This document shows, one piece after another, positions 19,601 to 32,241 of a stretch of DNA of 64,000 nucleotides. Origin of the DNA: Patagioenas fasciata. Lineage: Eukaryota > Chordata > Aves > Columbiformes > Columbidae. The notes under the pieces were generated by a model. It did not search any database and had not been told where the DNA came from. It worked only from the letters and a program-made list of their open reading frames with translations. The position numbers and the translations under genes are program-made. How positions within the stretch are numbered: position 1 is the stretch's first letter; each line of letters starts with the position of its first letter. Location of the stretch: the NCBI RefSeq assembly GCF_037038585.1, contig NC_092521.1, forward strand, positions 76,870,398 to 76,934,397, read 5' to 3'.

Positions 19601-22600
19601 AGGAGTTCTGGCAGAGAACAATGGCCAGAAGTTGTCTGGAAGGAGCACCTCAGAAACCCTTTGAAGGAGTCTTTACCCTTCAGGATGGGCAGTAGAAAGA
19701 TAGCTCTCTTGAAATATATGAGCAAGAAGGGCTGTGCAAATGAAGGTGGAATAAGCAAAGGAAAGCTGGAGAACCTCAAGGACATCAACAAAATCTGATC
19801 ACTTGTTTACAGTGAATGGTGGGTACTTGGGACTTCAGTCAGGGAAAGAAGAACAAAATATTAGAATCAGCAAAACAGATGTCAGTATGAGTGATGTTAT
19901 CAAGGATTGCTTAAGGCATCAGCTCTGTGGGATGAGGTACTACCGTAAGCCCTCTCTCTCTCAGAAAAGTTGAGCAGCTGAGTAACGTAGGATTATAAAT
20001 GCTTTGTGTGGATTCTAACACTTTTTCTTTTTACAGTAGAGCCCATAATGGGATACACTGTGTTCTGCAAATAGGAAAAGATCATAACTGCATCAGCTTC
20101 ATCTTCAAAGTGTCCCAATGCAGTGGTGAAAGAGAGAGCAGCAAGGAGGAACTTCAAAATGCTAAGAGTGAACTAAGATGCTGGACTTGTGTACTCACCT
20201 GTACTGTGGTCATATCTCAGGGGTTTCCATTCTACTTGGCTGGAGCTTCACTTCTCTGCTTCCAACAAAATCAAAGGAGATTTCTTTCTTCCTTCTCTGC
20301 ATCGACTGGCTGTGCTGCCAAGGACTATATGTTCCCTTCCCTGAACTTCAATGTGTAGTAAGAACCACTAAATTGAAAGTTTCCATTTCTCTGCAGGCTC
20401 CTCTTAAGTCAAAATTTGCTGAAAGGTGAAAAATTTCTTTGAGGAATTAGCACCATATACTTGCCCTGTTCTTATCTTTATTTTTTTGAGAGACAGAATA
20501 CTGGATTGTATTAGACTGTTAGTCTGATGGGGTACAGGCATTCTTATTTTCTAAGTAAAATTATGTTGAAGTAAGCTTTAAAAAGAATTGTGTTATAGCT
20601 AAAACTAGCAGATTTAAAGAACAAGAAATAACTGGCTAGCACTGGTGAGCTGGCAGATTGTTTCTGATTCTCATAAGGCAGATTGCCAAAATATGTAGCT
20701 GCCTAAGGGTTTTAATGGTCATTTAAATGTATATCTTTTCCTGGAACATAGTTCAAAGTTATATGAAGAGAACGTTCTTTCCGCATCCTAATTTCTGGCA
20801 GAAACCAAAGAAAATTGGTTTATATTTTGGTCAATATTGTACCACTCCAGTGAAGAAAAAAAAAACAACAACTTTAACTCATTAAAATTTACAGAAGTGT
20901 CACTGGAGCAGCATTACTTTTTACTCTTAAAATATTTTTATTTGTTAAATACTAAATTAACAGGTTTGAAAATATTTTCCTGAATTCACATTTAATTTTA
21001 AATAGGTTTGGTTTTAAACAAAAAATAAATATAACCCAAATATTTAAATGTTTGGCTTGAATGTAAAGTTTTAGTGACTTCTAATACAATACAGTGCCCT
21101 TTTACACTAAGCAAAGAAAACTATCTTTTTCTGTAAAACTCTAAAGTAACCAAGTTGATTCCTCAAAAATGACATTTATTTTTTTGCCCCAGATCAGGAG
21201 GGAGTGGTTTGTCTGCTGGCGCAAACAGAGCCCATGTGCACAAGGGAATATCTAGTGTCACCTCAGCTGCTCTGATATCAGTGCATCAGAGCCTCAGACT
21301 GTCTCAGTTTCAAGAAGCTGCTTTGATTTATGTGCCTTATGACACCTAGTTCTCGGAGTATCGTAAAAAACCTGTCCAACGTTAAAATTGCTGAGTTCCC
21401 ACTCTCTAAGTGGACTGTCTCGTGGTGAATTTCTCTGCCAGCTGCTCATATTCATCACTCACTGACCATTCCCATCACCCAGCTCGCAAGTGCAAAGCCC
21501 TCTGCAATCTCCTGACCTTTCTCCCACGCGTACACCACCGATGTCTCTGCTGCCTGCTGCCAGGTATGTGTCCCCATAACCCACTGGCAGGAGCTGATGG
21601 TCCTCACACTCAGCTGGATTTTCCAGTGAACGTAACACTTCTCCAAAGACCCTTGAACCAGCACAATAACTGAGTCCATCAGGGGCTCTTGACATGCTCG
21701 CCCCTGGCAGTCATCAATTCTTCCTGCTCTCTGCTGCTGTTTGGATTTGAGTCTTGGTCAGAGCTGACATTAGCTGGTTTCCTGTTTTTCACATCTAGCT
21801 ACTGTGCTGGCTGGTATTTTGCAAGTGCCTTGACTAGACAGTTAGATATGAGGTCTTCTCATTAACACGTCTCTTGTAATCGGAAGAAGGCCAAAGACCT
21901 ACGAAGTCAAGTTTCCAGCACTCCCTTTGATTTAAGGGCAGTTAAGGTTAAGTGAGTGCGAGTGCTAGTGATCGGGAAGGAGCTCAGAGGGACAGAAGGT
22001 GATATGTGGAGGGCACTGAGGAAGCAGGAGTGACCAAAATGACTGAAAACTCATTTAGGAAAGATCCTTTGCTGAGTAACTTCAGCACGAGGTTGCAGTG
22101 GCACATCCTCTTAATACTTGTCGCACTGCCTCGCTTTTCAACTATGTTGACTCACTCTCTAAGAAAAGCTACTGCTACAAATCCCATGGGAGCTCCATTT
22201 CTGATTCCTCAGGATCTGGATCAGGTTCTCTCTCTTGCTTTTTCATGCTGGGACCATGCAAATGCCCAGGGGATGGAAAGATCAGCACAGCCTCGACTTC
22301 TCTTCCTTGACAAAGAAAGTCTGCAGCAATTTTTTTCTCTTTTGCTAATATAAAAAGTATGTGCCCTTCAGCTCCTGCTTGTTTAGGAAGAGCAGAGGAT
22401 GTGAGCAGAGATGTACCTTTCTTCAAAACTGAGCACTGTGTATTATTGCTTTTGAGTAGAAGTGCAGAAGCTAATAGGGCCAACAAAGTTCAGTGAATGT
22501 TTAGCAGTGATTTCATTTCTTGGCTGAATCTAAGCATGGGAGCAGTTTAGAGCTGGTGGAAAACAGGTCATGTTACTAAGTCCCAGGCAAATCTGGATTC

Positions 22601-25600
22601 CTGAGGCAGGGGTTAGTGGGTACGGGTGTTTGAATCCTTGGCGCACTCCCAGCACTGGGAGCTTCAGCTGCTGCAACACAGCAGTGTGAGCATCCGAGGG
22701 ACTGAGATGTGGTAATGAGAATCCCTGTAGTGAAACAGTCCCATTAAGGTATCGCAAAAACCAGATCCCGCTTTGTCTCAAGAAATTGCTCTGTGGATGA
22801 GGCAGAATGGGAACAGGACCTCTGCACACCAGTAGTAGTGCAGTGTGGGATTATAATCCTCATCTCCAAGCCCGAGCTGTAGGCTTTGCTTCAGGTCATT
22901 AAAGGAAGACAGGCTAGCTCCTATGAGGGTTTTAGTGCCACAGATGAGATAATAGAGGTCTTGTTGAGCACACAGTGAAGGTAATTCAGAGGCTCTAGTG
23001 TCCTTATTGTCCAAATCAGAGACCTGGTCCTGTTGGCTTCCGGTCTATGTGCCAGGATTTCAGTGGAAGATGGGACCTGAATGACCAATAGCAGCACACG
23101 CCCAGGCTGTGCTCCGTTGTGGAGCAGGGGTACAGAAAGAGTGTCAAGGAAATAATTTACGTGTATCCCAGTTTACATGCTGTGAAATTTTACCAGCCCC
23201 TAATCCAGGCATGTTGAATCTATTTTGTGTACAGTTTACTCACCGACAGAAGATAGATACATTTATCCTCTCTATGTACTAACATGACTGAATCTCATGT
23301 CAAAGTTGCAGGCCTGAAAAAATCTGGATTTGAGAAGGCTATAAAACTCTTTCTCAGTAACTATTCATAGCTATTCCCCAATCATTAGCCTACTCGACAG
23401 CACTATAAGGAAAGAAAATGTGGGGATGTGACGACAATCCAACAGATTCCTCAGCTTGGAGGCTCAGAAATCTGTCTCAAGTTGTGCATTGCCTGATTTT
23501 CTGTTCTTAAATGCTTCTTTTCAGCCTCAGGACATAGGCGAGAAATTATCTTCTTTAATGCCTACCCAGACATTACTGTTGTGTTAGTGTTTGTCCGACA
23601 AGCTATACCAAAGGGTCTTTTAATTTAAGCAATGTGTCTGTGTAAGTTCTTCCCTTGTCTCCAGGTTGACAGGTAGTAGCCCTTGGTTCCTAATTGCAAC
23701 AAAATGATCTGGCAATGAAACGGCAAGCAGATTTATCGCTGAAGTAAATACATGTTCACAAAAAAATAAAGACAATGAAGCTAAGGCTAATGAAGGAGTT
23801 ATGCAAAGTGGCAGCTTTGTGAATGAGCATGGAAATTTCTGCCAGCATCCTGTGAGACCATGGAATGAACAGAAGAGTCAGAAAAGGGAGCTGAACATTA
23901 TCCATTCTAAAGTGACCCTGCCTTGTAAATGGCCTGGTTTTGTTCTTGGTAGGGAAAGGTTCCTCATCTCTAGCGAAGAGTTTCCCATTTATCTTTCTTT
24001 ACCATCATCTTATTAGGATTACCTATGGAAAAATAACCACTTTCCTGTGCCACTGTCCTCAGACATTAATAACAACTTGAAATTTTAGAAGCAGAGATGT
24101 GAAATCCAACCTGCTCCAACCTGAACATTGGTCCTGACCCACTACTCTCCCCTGCATAATTCTAATGTGGATGCTACCCAGCCATCTGCTAGCAAGCTGA
24201 AAACTGTCCCAAGAGCCACTGGAGAGCAACAAAATCTGTATCAAAGCTTGGCAAAATGAGTAGCCGTGCCAAAACCCAGGAACACAGGAACCAGGACCTG
24301 GGTCCATACAGGCATTGTTGCCTCCGCTTTCCCCAGCATTAGTAATGTAGAAAAGGAACTACTGCAGCTAATCAGAGGTAATTGTTTTGACTGAACAGAG
24401 AAGTACTGGTTTTGATGCCTTTCTTCCATTGGGAATGCAAGTCCAGCAACAGAAATGCCCCAAATATTTTTTCTTTAGTGGAAATACTGTGTGGAGTTGT
24501 GCAGATAGATATCTTTGTTAGACTTCATGAATTATCAGCCAACCAGCCAAGAAAAAATGACTGCAATTACAGCAAAATGCTAATGTCTTAAACTTCCATG
24601 TCATTCTTTCTATAGTGATTTGGTCTGCAGCAAGAGATATGGAATTTAAGTTGCTAGTAATAAACTCAGGTTTGTCCTAGAGTTATAAGTGTTGTTGTGT
24701 AGCTGGGTGGCAAGGCTCTGTCTGCATCCACACCTCACATATTAATTTCTCTGGTGGTCCAGGGACTCTCCAGGTATTCAGCTACATGGATGAGGCAATG
24801 GACTGATGTGAGACAGTGGACTGACTTGAGACCAGGCAATCAACTGAACAGCTAGCCACCTTCACAATTAAATGTTTGACTGCAGGAGTCTCCAAATGGG
24901 AATTTTGCACCTCCCTGGAGATCCCATCAGGCAGTCCCTGCTGTGCCCCGACCGATAACATTTTGGTGTCTAGATTAACATCCTGAGTGGATAATTTGGC
25001 CATCCCAGAGACTTCCAGGGAGCTTCTGATATAGCACTGATCAAACTGTATGTAAATCCTACTTAGGGACTAAAGTAATTGTCTTCCAGAGCTGTGAGAC
25101 TCATTACAGCACTCTATGGGAAGAGACTAGTAGCAGGTCTCTTATGGATGAACTCTGAGGGGTGCTACAGTTTGCTGTTGGACTGAGGTGGTGAAACACA
25201 GAAAGCCCTATTGAAATTCTTCCTATGTTGCTGAAATCATGGAGTAGCGGGAACAAACAAGAAATATTGGTTCTGACCTCTGGAGGCAGTGGGGTGTTGG
25301 CACACAGAGCACAGAACTGATGGCAACTGCAATGCAGGCAGACCAATGAGTCCAGCGAACTGCAAATCAAAAACAAGGTGTAAGGAAGTCAAGGCTTTTG
25401 TTTCAAATAATGCAGTCCAAGGGGTGAGGGCTAATGGTAAGAAGGGAAGGAGTGGAAAGGAAAACGAGAACTCAGGGTCAGGGCTTCTGATTCCTTGCCT
25501 AATTCTGGGAGAGCCACGATATGTCTGCTGGTTAAGGAGACATGAAATCAGGATTACTGAATACTGTTGCCAGCTCCTGCCTGCTGGGTGACCTGTGCTG

Positions 25601-27035
25601 CAGTTCAGGACTTTGCTTTCTGTCCAAATTTCTCATTCATTGAACCAAACTGACTCTTGGTGGTGGGTGGTCAGTTAGCTTCCCCTCTTAAGGTCGCATC
25701 ATTCCTGTGGCCACTGACACCTGGTAGCCCCCACATACCACATTCCATAAACTCATCTCTCTCCCACAGCGACAGAAGGAAAGGACAGGACAGGGACATC
25801 TAGTTACAGCCAGGTGTCTGCCAGCCCTGTGTAATTCCTGGCATGCCCTTGTGCAGCCAGGAACCTAGCGGGAAGGTGGCAGGCCACTCAGGGACAGGGC
25901 AGAATCACTGTTTATCTTGGCTCCCACTTAATTCCCAGGTCTCCATTATGGAGCAGTCCAGAAGGGGCCAACCGGTTCAGCAGATCCTGGGGTAGCCCAT
26001 CAGCAGTAAACTCAGAGACTGGCAATGGCTACATTCAAAGGCATGCAGTGTCACCAGGAGGTCCATCTTCTCTCTGCCCTAACCTCCTCCAGCACTGGGA
26101 AGAAGCTGTCCAACCTGCCTGCTGAAGTCTACCCCTACCCTGCTAGCAACAATACCCAACCAGCATCTGCTCTTCATGCAAGTGTTTTCTTATGTTTCCA
26201 GCTGAGTGATGAACAGCCCTGGTGAGATAAAGGTGCTACAGTCTTCTCTGAAGTTCTATGAGCAGTATGGATATGAGGGAGGGGAACCTAAGGACATGAG
26301 TACATGCTGCTTCTTGCTACAGCTCCCCAGGTCAGCGGTGCAAGGAAATTAAGTTATTCAAATGAGACATGAGTGAAAGAGACTAGCACCACTTGCAGCT
26401 GAGTGAAAGGAGACGTTGAGTTGAACATCCAGGGTTTTTGTCAGGGGATGATTATTTTGCAGCAGCATGACCCCTATGAAGGTGAAACAGTGGGCAAGCA
26501 AGTTATAGAGAAACAGGGCTGAAGGAGTGAGAAAGATGGAACAAAGAGCAAGAAAGGGAGGGAAAAAAACAGTAGCACACAAGGAAGAACCTGAAAGCTC
26601 CTTAGGAGCTGACAGAGGAAAGAAGTGATAAGTGCCTTTCTTCAGCATGAAGGATGTTAGTCCATAGCAGCATGAGCACTGTAATGTTACCAAAGCCTCA
26701 TATACATGGAGCAATTCTCACTCAGCTAAGGTAACTTATACCTTTGAGCCCAGCAAAACTATGACTGTCATACCTCCATTATATATGTGTGGCTGTATGC
26801 AATAACACTGCAAATCCTGGGCTAGGACAGTCTTGTGTCTGTCTGTGGTCAGGTTGATGGCATAAACCTGGTGTATAGTGGAACTCCTGTGTTCAATTTG
26901 TTTTGACTAGTCTAAAGTTATGGAGGTTTACCATCTGCTCATCTAGCTCAGTTTCAGGGGTTCAGGCATGCAAGCACATCCACCACCATGAGCCTCTGGG
27001 AACTGACCTATAGGTCACACAGGACTTACTGCAGT
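16613..27035. other. Intergenic DNA, no supported gene
   Basis: About 10 kb with only short open frames on both strands, none longer than about 122 codons and none with a recognisable domain. The interval 20,450-21,180 is notably AT-rich. A mildly CpG-enriched patch lies near 17,930-18,190. I see no further clear repeat. Confidence 0.6.
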
Positions 27036-27368
27036 TTTTCAGTACTTAAAAGGGGCCTATGAGAAAGACGGGGACAGACTTTTTAGCAGGGTCTGTTATG
27101 ACAGCCAAGGGGTAATGGTTTTGAACTAAAAGAGGAGAGATTCAGGCTAGACATGAGGAAGAAATATTTTACAATGAGAGTGGTAAAACACTGGCACAGG
27201 TTGCCCACAGTGGTGGTAGATGCCCCATCCCTGGAGACATTCAAGGCCAGGCTGAATGGAGCTCTGAGCAACCTGATCCGGTTGAAGATGTCCCTGCTCG
27301 TTGCAGGGGGCTGGACTAGATGACCTTTGAAAGTCCCTTCCAGCCCAAACTATTCTATGATTCTATGA
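27036..27368 (+). mobile_element. CR1 LINE 3' end (5'-truncated)
   Basis: It starts within the conserved CR1 region (CAGTACTTAAAAGGGGCCTA) and runs through GATGCCCCATCCCTGGAGAC and CATTCAAGGCCAGGCTG to the diagnostic tail ATTCTATGATTCTATGA. Typical short avian CR1 copy with no flanking duplication. Its antisense open frame (27,083-27,271) is a known CR1 artefact. Confidence 0.93.
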
Positions 27369-30300
27369 CCCCATATCATAAAGGTACAAACAAGTGTTTT
27401 GGTTCCTACCATGAGGACCGAGCCGCCAGAAGTTATCCAGTAGCTTCATAGAGCGGTTCAAGGTAAAGTGGAGAGAAGCTCTGCAGAAGGAAGGGTCAGA
27501 AGTTAAACCTGCCCAGGATAACCCTGTGGAAGATGATTGTGTGTTAGCTCTGTGTTTGCCAATCTCTGCAAGATTTACTGTCCTGAGAAGGAAGATGAAA
27601 TAATTTCTCGAGGCAGAATGTCAGCTGCAACAACTGTTAATGGCAGAACAAGGAGATGTCACTTTTTCTATCTCTGGCTTTGAAGAGACCAGATGCAGCA
27701 GATGTCAGCCAATGCCTGCACATTACTGTCCTTGCTCTGCTTCCACCTGCCACTCTGTCAGTGAGGCAGGCACAGAGCAGCATTGGGGACAAGGACAGGG
27801 GACTTGGAGCTGCCTGCTCAAGTGGCTGTTCGCAGACTTCTCAGCGACCTCTAACCATGGTAACAGGACTGCTTTTCCTGAAACCAGCTCTGTATAGCTA
27901 CAGGCCAGATACACAAAATAAAAACCAAACTATTTTATCACTTAAGATAAATTTTATCATAGGCAAATAGATGGTTGGTCAGAGATCATCTTTCTCACTA
28001 TCCCATAAGAAATCTGTCAGCAAAGCTCAGGGGGAAGCTGTACTCAGTTGGAGTTAGCACACAGAAGGTGACTAGCAGGGCCCAGCATGAGAACAGGAGC
28101 CTTGTGTGATTCCACCCTAAGACGCAGGAGCCAGCCAGAGACATGAGTCCTTGGTGGGAGACAGCTTGCGAACAGCAAAGAAGGGTTAGAAGTGCAATTA
28201 GTCTGTGTGACAACTGTGACCACCTTCTGTCACCACCCTCAGCCAGGCCAAATCCTCCTTCCTCCCTCTTTTGCACAAAGCTGGAACAAGGCACAGGCCT
28301 TATAAACATGCCCAGCTGCTTGTCAGCCCAGGGGAAAAAACAAACAAACACAGCCACAGCAACAGGCAGGCCTGTATATGGGCAAGCACAGACTACTGGC
28401 AGGCGTGGCTGGCTCGCATGGGCCCTAAGTAGGGAAATCTAGGATACTGGAGAACCCTTATGGGATTTAGTAGCACTCAGTCTTCTTCTTGTGGTTAATA
28501 CTGACACAGGTAGTCCAACACAGCACAAAAGAGACTTAAAATTATAGTATGGGTACCAAGGTACTGTGCAATCCAAGCTACAGGATGTGGAAAACACTGA
28601 GGCAGTTCCTTTGATATTTTAGTGTAAGGCATTTCCCTCTGGTTCACACATCCCGACTCAGGGATGCATGATATGGGAAAAAAAAAGGCTGATGGCTGAA
28701 ATTTCATGAGCTATTGCATGTCAGGGACCAGGTATCTTCAGATCCAGCAAGCTTCAATCCTGCACATCTTGGTCCCTTAGCATGGCAACGGGGCTTTATG
28801 ATTTCTTGTGGCTTCTCAGCTACAGGCAGCTCTAGAAGACATCAGCTGGGTTGCAGTTATTGCTGACCTGCCGCTACATAAGTAAGAATGAAAGGTGACA
28901 AATTCCTGTCAACTGTATCCCTCAGCTATTGCCTTTTCACCCCTGTGCTCAGAACGACACTTGTTCAGAACAGGGTCATATTTTGTGTTTTTTATCAAAG
29001 CTCTAGTGTGCTATGTCTTTGAAGTGAAAGTCAAAACTCCAGAACAAGCAGTGTGGGAGGAGGCAGGCACTGACACTATGCAATCTTGCATCTGCCCTAC
29101 CATATTCCCTGACCTGAAATTATTTCCCCTACTCATTTTTGGCGTTTGGTGCTCAGTCCCTCTGCAGTCTCAAGACCTGACATCTCTGTGCAGAATGGGA
29201 AGGGTCACACAGGAGACTCAGTATGTGCTCTTGCTCAGGAGACAAGGCTACTAGACAACTCTGGGGAATATGCAGGATTAGTCCTTTACCACTCTTCCTA
29301 AGAAATTTCAGTCATTATCTTAGCAATGATACTTAGCAGAGTTTAAGTGGGTAACATAGCACAGAGTTGACAAGGCAGAAGGAATACTGTATGTTGCAAG
29401 CTTCTAGAAACAGCACCAGAAGCCTTACTGGAGAGGTCATGAAGGCTGGACCTCTGACCTGCCTTAGGTCACTGGATCAGCCAGTCTAACAGACTGACTT
29501 TCCTTAGCCTTCCTGTAGAAGGAAATGGCTCTAACCAACTGTCCAACCTTGTCCTATCCTTCCTTTTGTGTCCTGAGTCCAGCCAGTGTCACAACATGTT
29601 CTATATGTTGGAAGTATTGCTGACCTGTGGTTAACCCAAATAGTTTGCCTAAGTGCTCTCTTCAATAATCAACATTTTCTTTCTGAGATGACTCATCTAT
29701 GGCATTGATGGACCATTATCCCAACCTAAGGCAATGCACGTCTGCCTCCACTTTCCCATTTCTGCTCTTTTCTAGTAAACAACTTCCACTTCTTCCTGCC
29801 AACACTTCCTAGCTGGAAGAATTGTTATGATCAAGGGCTCTGTTCAGCTAACAGATCCAGGCTCAACCCATCTCCCTGCCCCTGCAACACCGAAGTGCTG
29901 GCCCATGCTTTCCCACACCCTGCAGCCTCTGGTCTGCATTGCAGTCCCCAGGCTGGTGCTGAGTATGACTGTTCAGGAGGCATGAGGAGTGTGCAGTGCA
30001 GAAGATGGAGCAGAGTCCACAGTGAGCTGCGCAAGAGGAACCAGGAACCATGCGTCCTACCACAAGCCATGCGGAGTGCTGCAGGCGCCAGGGCACTAGG
30101 GCCTGGATTCACACTTGGACCACAGTCGCTGCAGCCAGATCTCACATAATGCAATGTGTGGTTACTTGATTTATCTCTTCATTCCATCCTGAAGAGGAGT
30201 AAAGTACTGTGTCTTTCTCTTCCATCTGGGGCCACCTGATGCCCCTTTGGGGATGACACCAGATCCATCCCATACCTCGTGCCTACATGAGCTGAAATGT

Positions 30301-31092
30301 TGCCCTTTAGGGTGTCAGGCACATGGCCAGCCCCACTGCAGCCCGTGCAAAGTGACAGCATTTCTGCACGCAGCTCCGTTCCATTCAGCCTCTCCCAGCA
30401 GCTGCTGTGGGGGTGATGGGGACAAGTGGATCTTTTTTCAGACCCCCTGGGGACAGGCTTCAACAGGTCTGTTTATTCATTGATTTAAGAAATCCAGCTG
30501 CAATTATGATTAAGCCACTGAGAAAAGGTGCCTGGGCTGCGCACTTGGCTCAGGGCAGAGCTTTTGCTGCTCTGCTCACTGCTGTGCTTGCTTCATTGGA
30601 ACCCTGTCCATACCACCATCAAGGACATAGTGCAGTCACAGTGCTGATTTTATCATCTAGCTGCATATCACGCAACTTTCTGGCAGCAGACACTCCCTCT
30701 GCTGAAGTCTCAAGGCTCTGTGATGAAGGAGATAGAGAAACAATCCTGTCCATTGCCACTGCTTGGTGACACTAGCCTCTGTCACACTTTGTTGGGCAGC
30801 ACTGATCCTCATCAGCATGATTGGCTCCTGCAAAAGACAACCTTGGTCCTGATGGAATTGGATAGTTTGATTTGTTTTCCTGAAGATGTCAGTGTTCCAC
30901 CAGTTCAAGTCTGCCTTAGTTTGGAAATAAACCCTAAAATCTTGCTAATCCTTTCTCGTCAAGCCAGTTTTGTATCTTGTGCCCACCTCTACTGAGACCA
31001 CTTCCTGCCATGCTGAGCAGTTGCAAACCCGATAAGCTGGGAGCCCCATACATCTCCAGTTACAACACGGAGTGTTCTCAAAATAAAAAATG
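27369..31092. other. Intergenic DNA, no supported gene
   Basis: Only short open frames and no recognised domain. On the minus strand this lies downstream of the SBK-like kinase; an AATAAA on that strand (TTTATT at 30,472-30,477) is a possible distal poly(A) signal for it. Confidence 0.5.
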
Positions 31093-31425
31093 TCACAGAA
31101 TCACAGTGTGGTTGATGCCAGACAGGACCTCTGGAGGTTGCCTAGTCCAACCTCCTGTACAAAACAGACACAGCTAGAGCAGGTTGACCAGGGTCTTGTC
31201 CAGTCAGCTTTTGAATATCTCCAAAGACTGAGACATGACAACCAATCTTCCCATGTATGTTTGGCCACCATCACTCTAAAGCCATTTTTCTTATGTTTGA
31301 ATGGAATTCCCTGTCTTTCAATTTGTGTACATCACCTCTTGTCCTGTCACCCAGTACCACTACAAAGACTCTGGCTGTGTCTTTTTTTTTTTACCCACTC
31401 ATGGGTTATTTATACAGATTGATAA
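31093..31425 (-). mobile_element. CR1 LINE 3' end
   Basis: In plus orientation it begins with the reversed CR1 tail TCACAGAATCACAG, then TAGTCCAACCTCCTG, GTTTGAATGGAATTCCCTG and TCACCTCTTGTCCTGTCAC, all CR1 hallmarks. It is the outer of two adjacent CR1 copies downstream of the kinase. Confidence 0.88.
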
Positions 31426-31662
31426 GAACAGAACAGAACAGAATAGATTTCAGTTGGAAGTGACCTACAACGATCATCTAGTCCAATTGCCTGACAAATT
31501 CAGGGCTGACCAAGTCAAAGCATGTTATTAAGGCCATTATCCAAATGCCTCTTAAACACTGACAGGCTTGGGGCATTGACCACCTCTCTACGAAGCCTGT
31601 TTCAGTTTCTGGCCACCCTCTTGGTAAAGAAATGCTTTCTAATGTCCAGTGAGACCCGCCTT
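31426..31662 (-). mobile_element. CR1 LINE 3' end, second copy, next to the kinase stop codon
   Basis: It begins with repeated AGAAC pentamers, then TTCAGTTGGAAGTGACCTAC, AACACTGACAGGCTTGGGGC and GGTAAAGAAATGCTTTCTAA, matching another CR1 subfamily. It ends about 25 bp from the SBK-like stop codon, so it would make up most of the proximal 3' UTR. Confidence 0.85.
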
Positions 31663-31686
31663 CCCTAATCCCATGGGGAGTGGGGT

Positions 31687-32241
31687 CTAGGGCTTCACCA
31701 CGGCCTCTTCGTTGCGCCAAGGGGAACTGACATAGTGCAGCACTCCACTGACAGGGCCACGCTTGGTAGGATCTATGGCCAGCAGGCTCCGCAGCATCAG
31801 GGCAGCCTCAGCCGTCAGGCGTTTCCAGTGGCGGGGCAGGTCCTCCTCCAGGCCCGTCTCCTGCCACTGCATGAAGTCCTCAAAGAAAGGGTCATCTGGC
31901 AGGCTTTGCTCCCAGGGGAAGTAGCCAGTCAGCAGGCAGAAAAGCAGCACGCCGAAGGCCCAGGCATCCAAGCTGGTGTCGATAGGCACGCCCTGGGCAT
32001 CAGCAGTGTTACTCAGCTCAGGGGCAGTGTAGGGGATTACCCCAGCCACAAGCTTCAGCTTTGTACCTTTGGGCCGTGTAAGCCCAAAGTCAGTCAGCTT
32101 GATGCGTCGGCACTCGGGATCAAAAAGCAGCACATTCTCAGGCTTGACATCACGGTACACGAGCCCCCGGCTGTGGATGAACTCCAGCGCACTCACGAGC
32201 TGCTTGGCACACTGCTTAGCGGCTGGCTCAGGGATCCCATC
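31687..32241 (-). CDS. SBK2-like kinase coding exon 3
   Basis: Encodes DGIPEPAAKQ to the C-terminal NEEAVVKP and stop TAG (31,689-31,687). It carries the catalytic loop, DFG, APE and the whole C-lobe. Acceptor CCCTGTGCAG. GC content is higher than the flanks and no stop or frameshift interrupts it. Confidence 0.95.
   Translation of the reverse strand, partial: DGIPEPAAKQCAKQLVSALEFIHSRGLVYRDVKPENVLLFDPECRRIKLTDFGLTRPKGTKLKLVAGVIPYTAPELSNTADAQGVPIDTSLDAWAFGVLLFCLLTGYFPWEQSLPDDPFFEDFMQWQETGLEEDLPRHWKRLTAEAALMLRSLLAIDPTKRGPVSGVLHYVSSPWRNEEAVVKP

Noticed and set aside
27083-27271. Minus-strand open frame containing a SRDGAST-like block, echoed at 51,431-51,658
   Set aside because: It is the antisense of the CR1 3' end. 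The similarity between the two frames comes from the repeat, not from a protein family.
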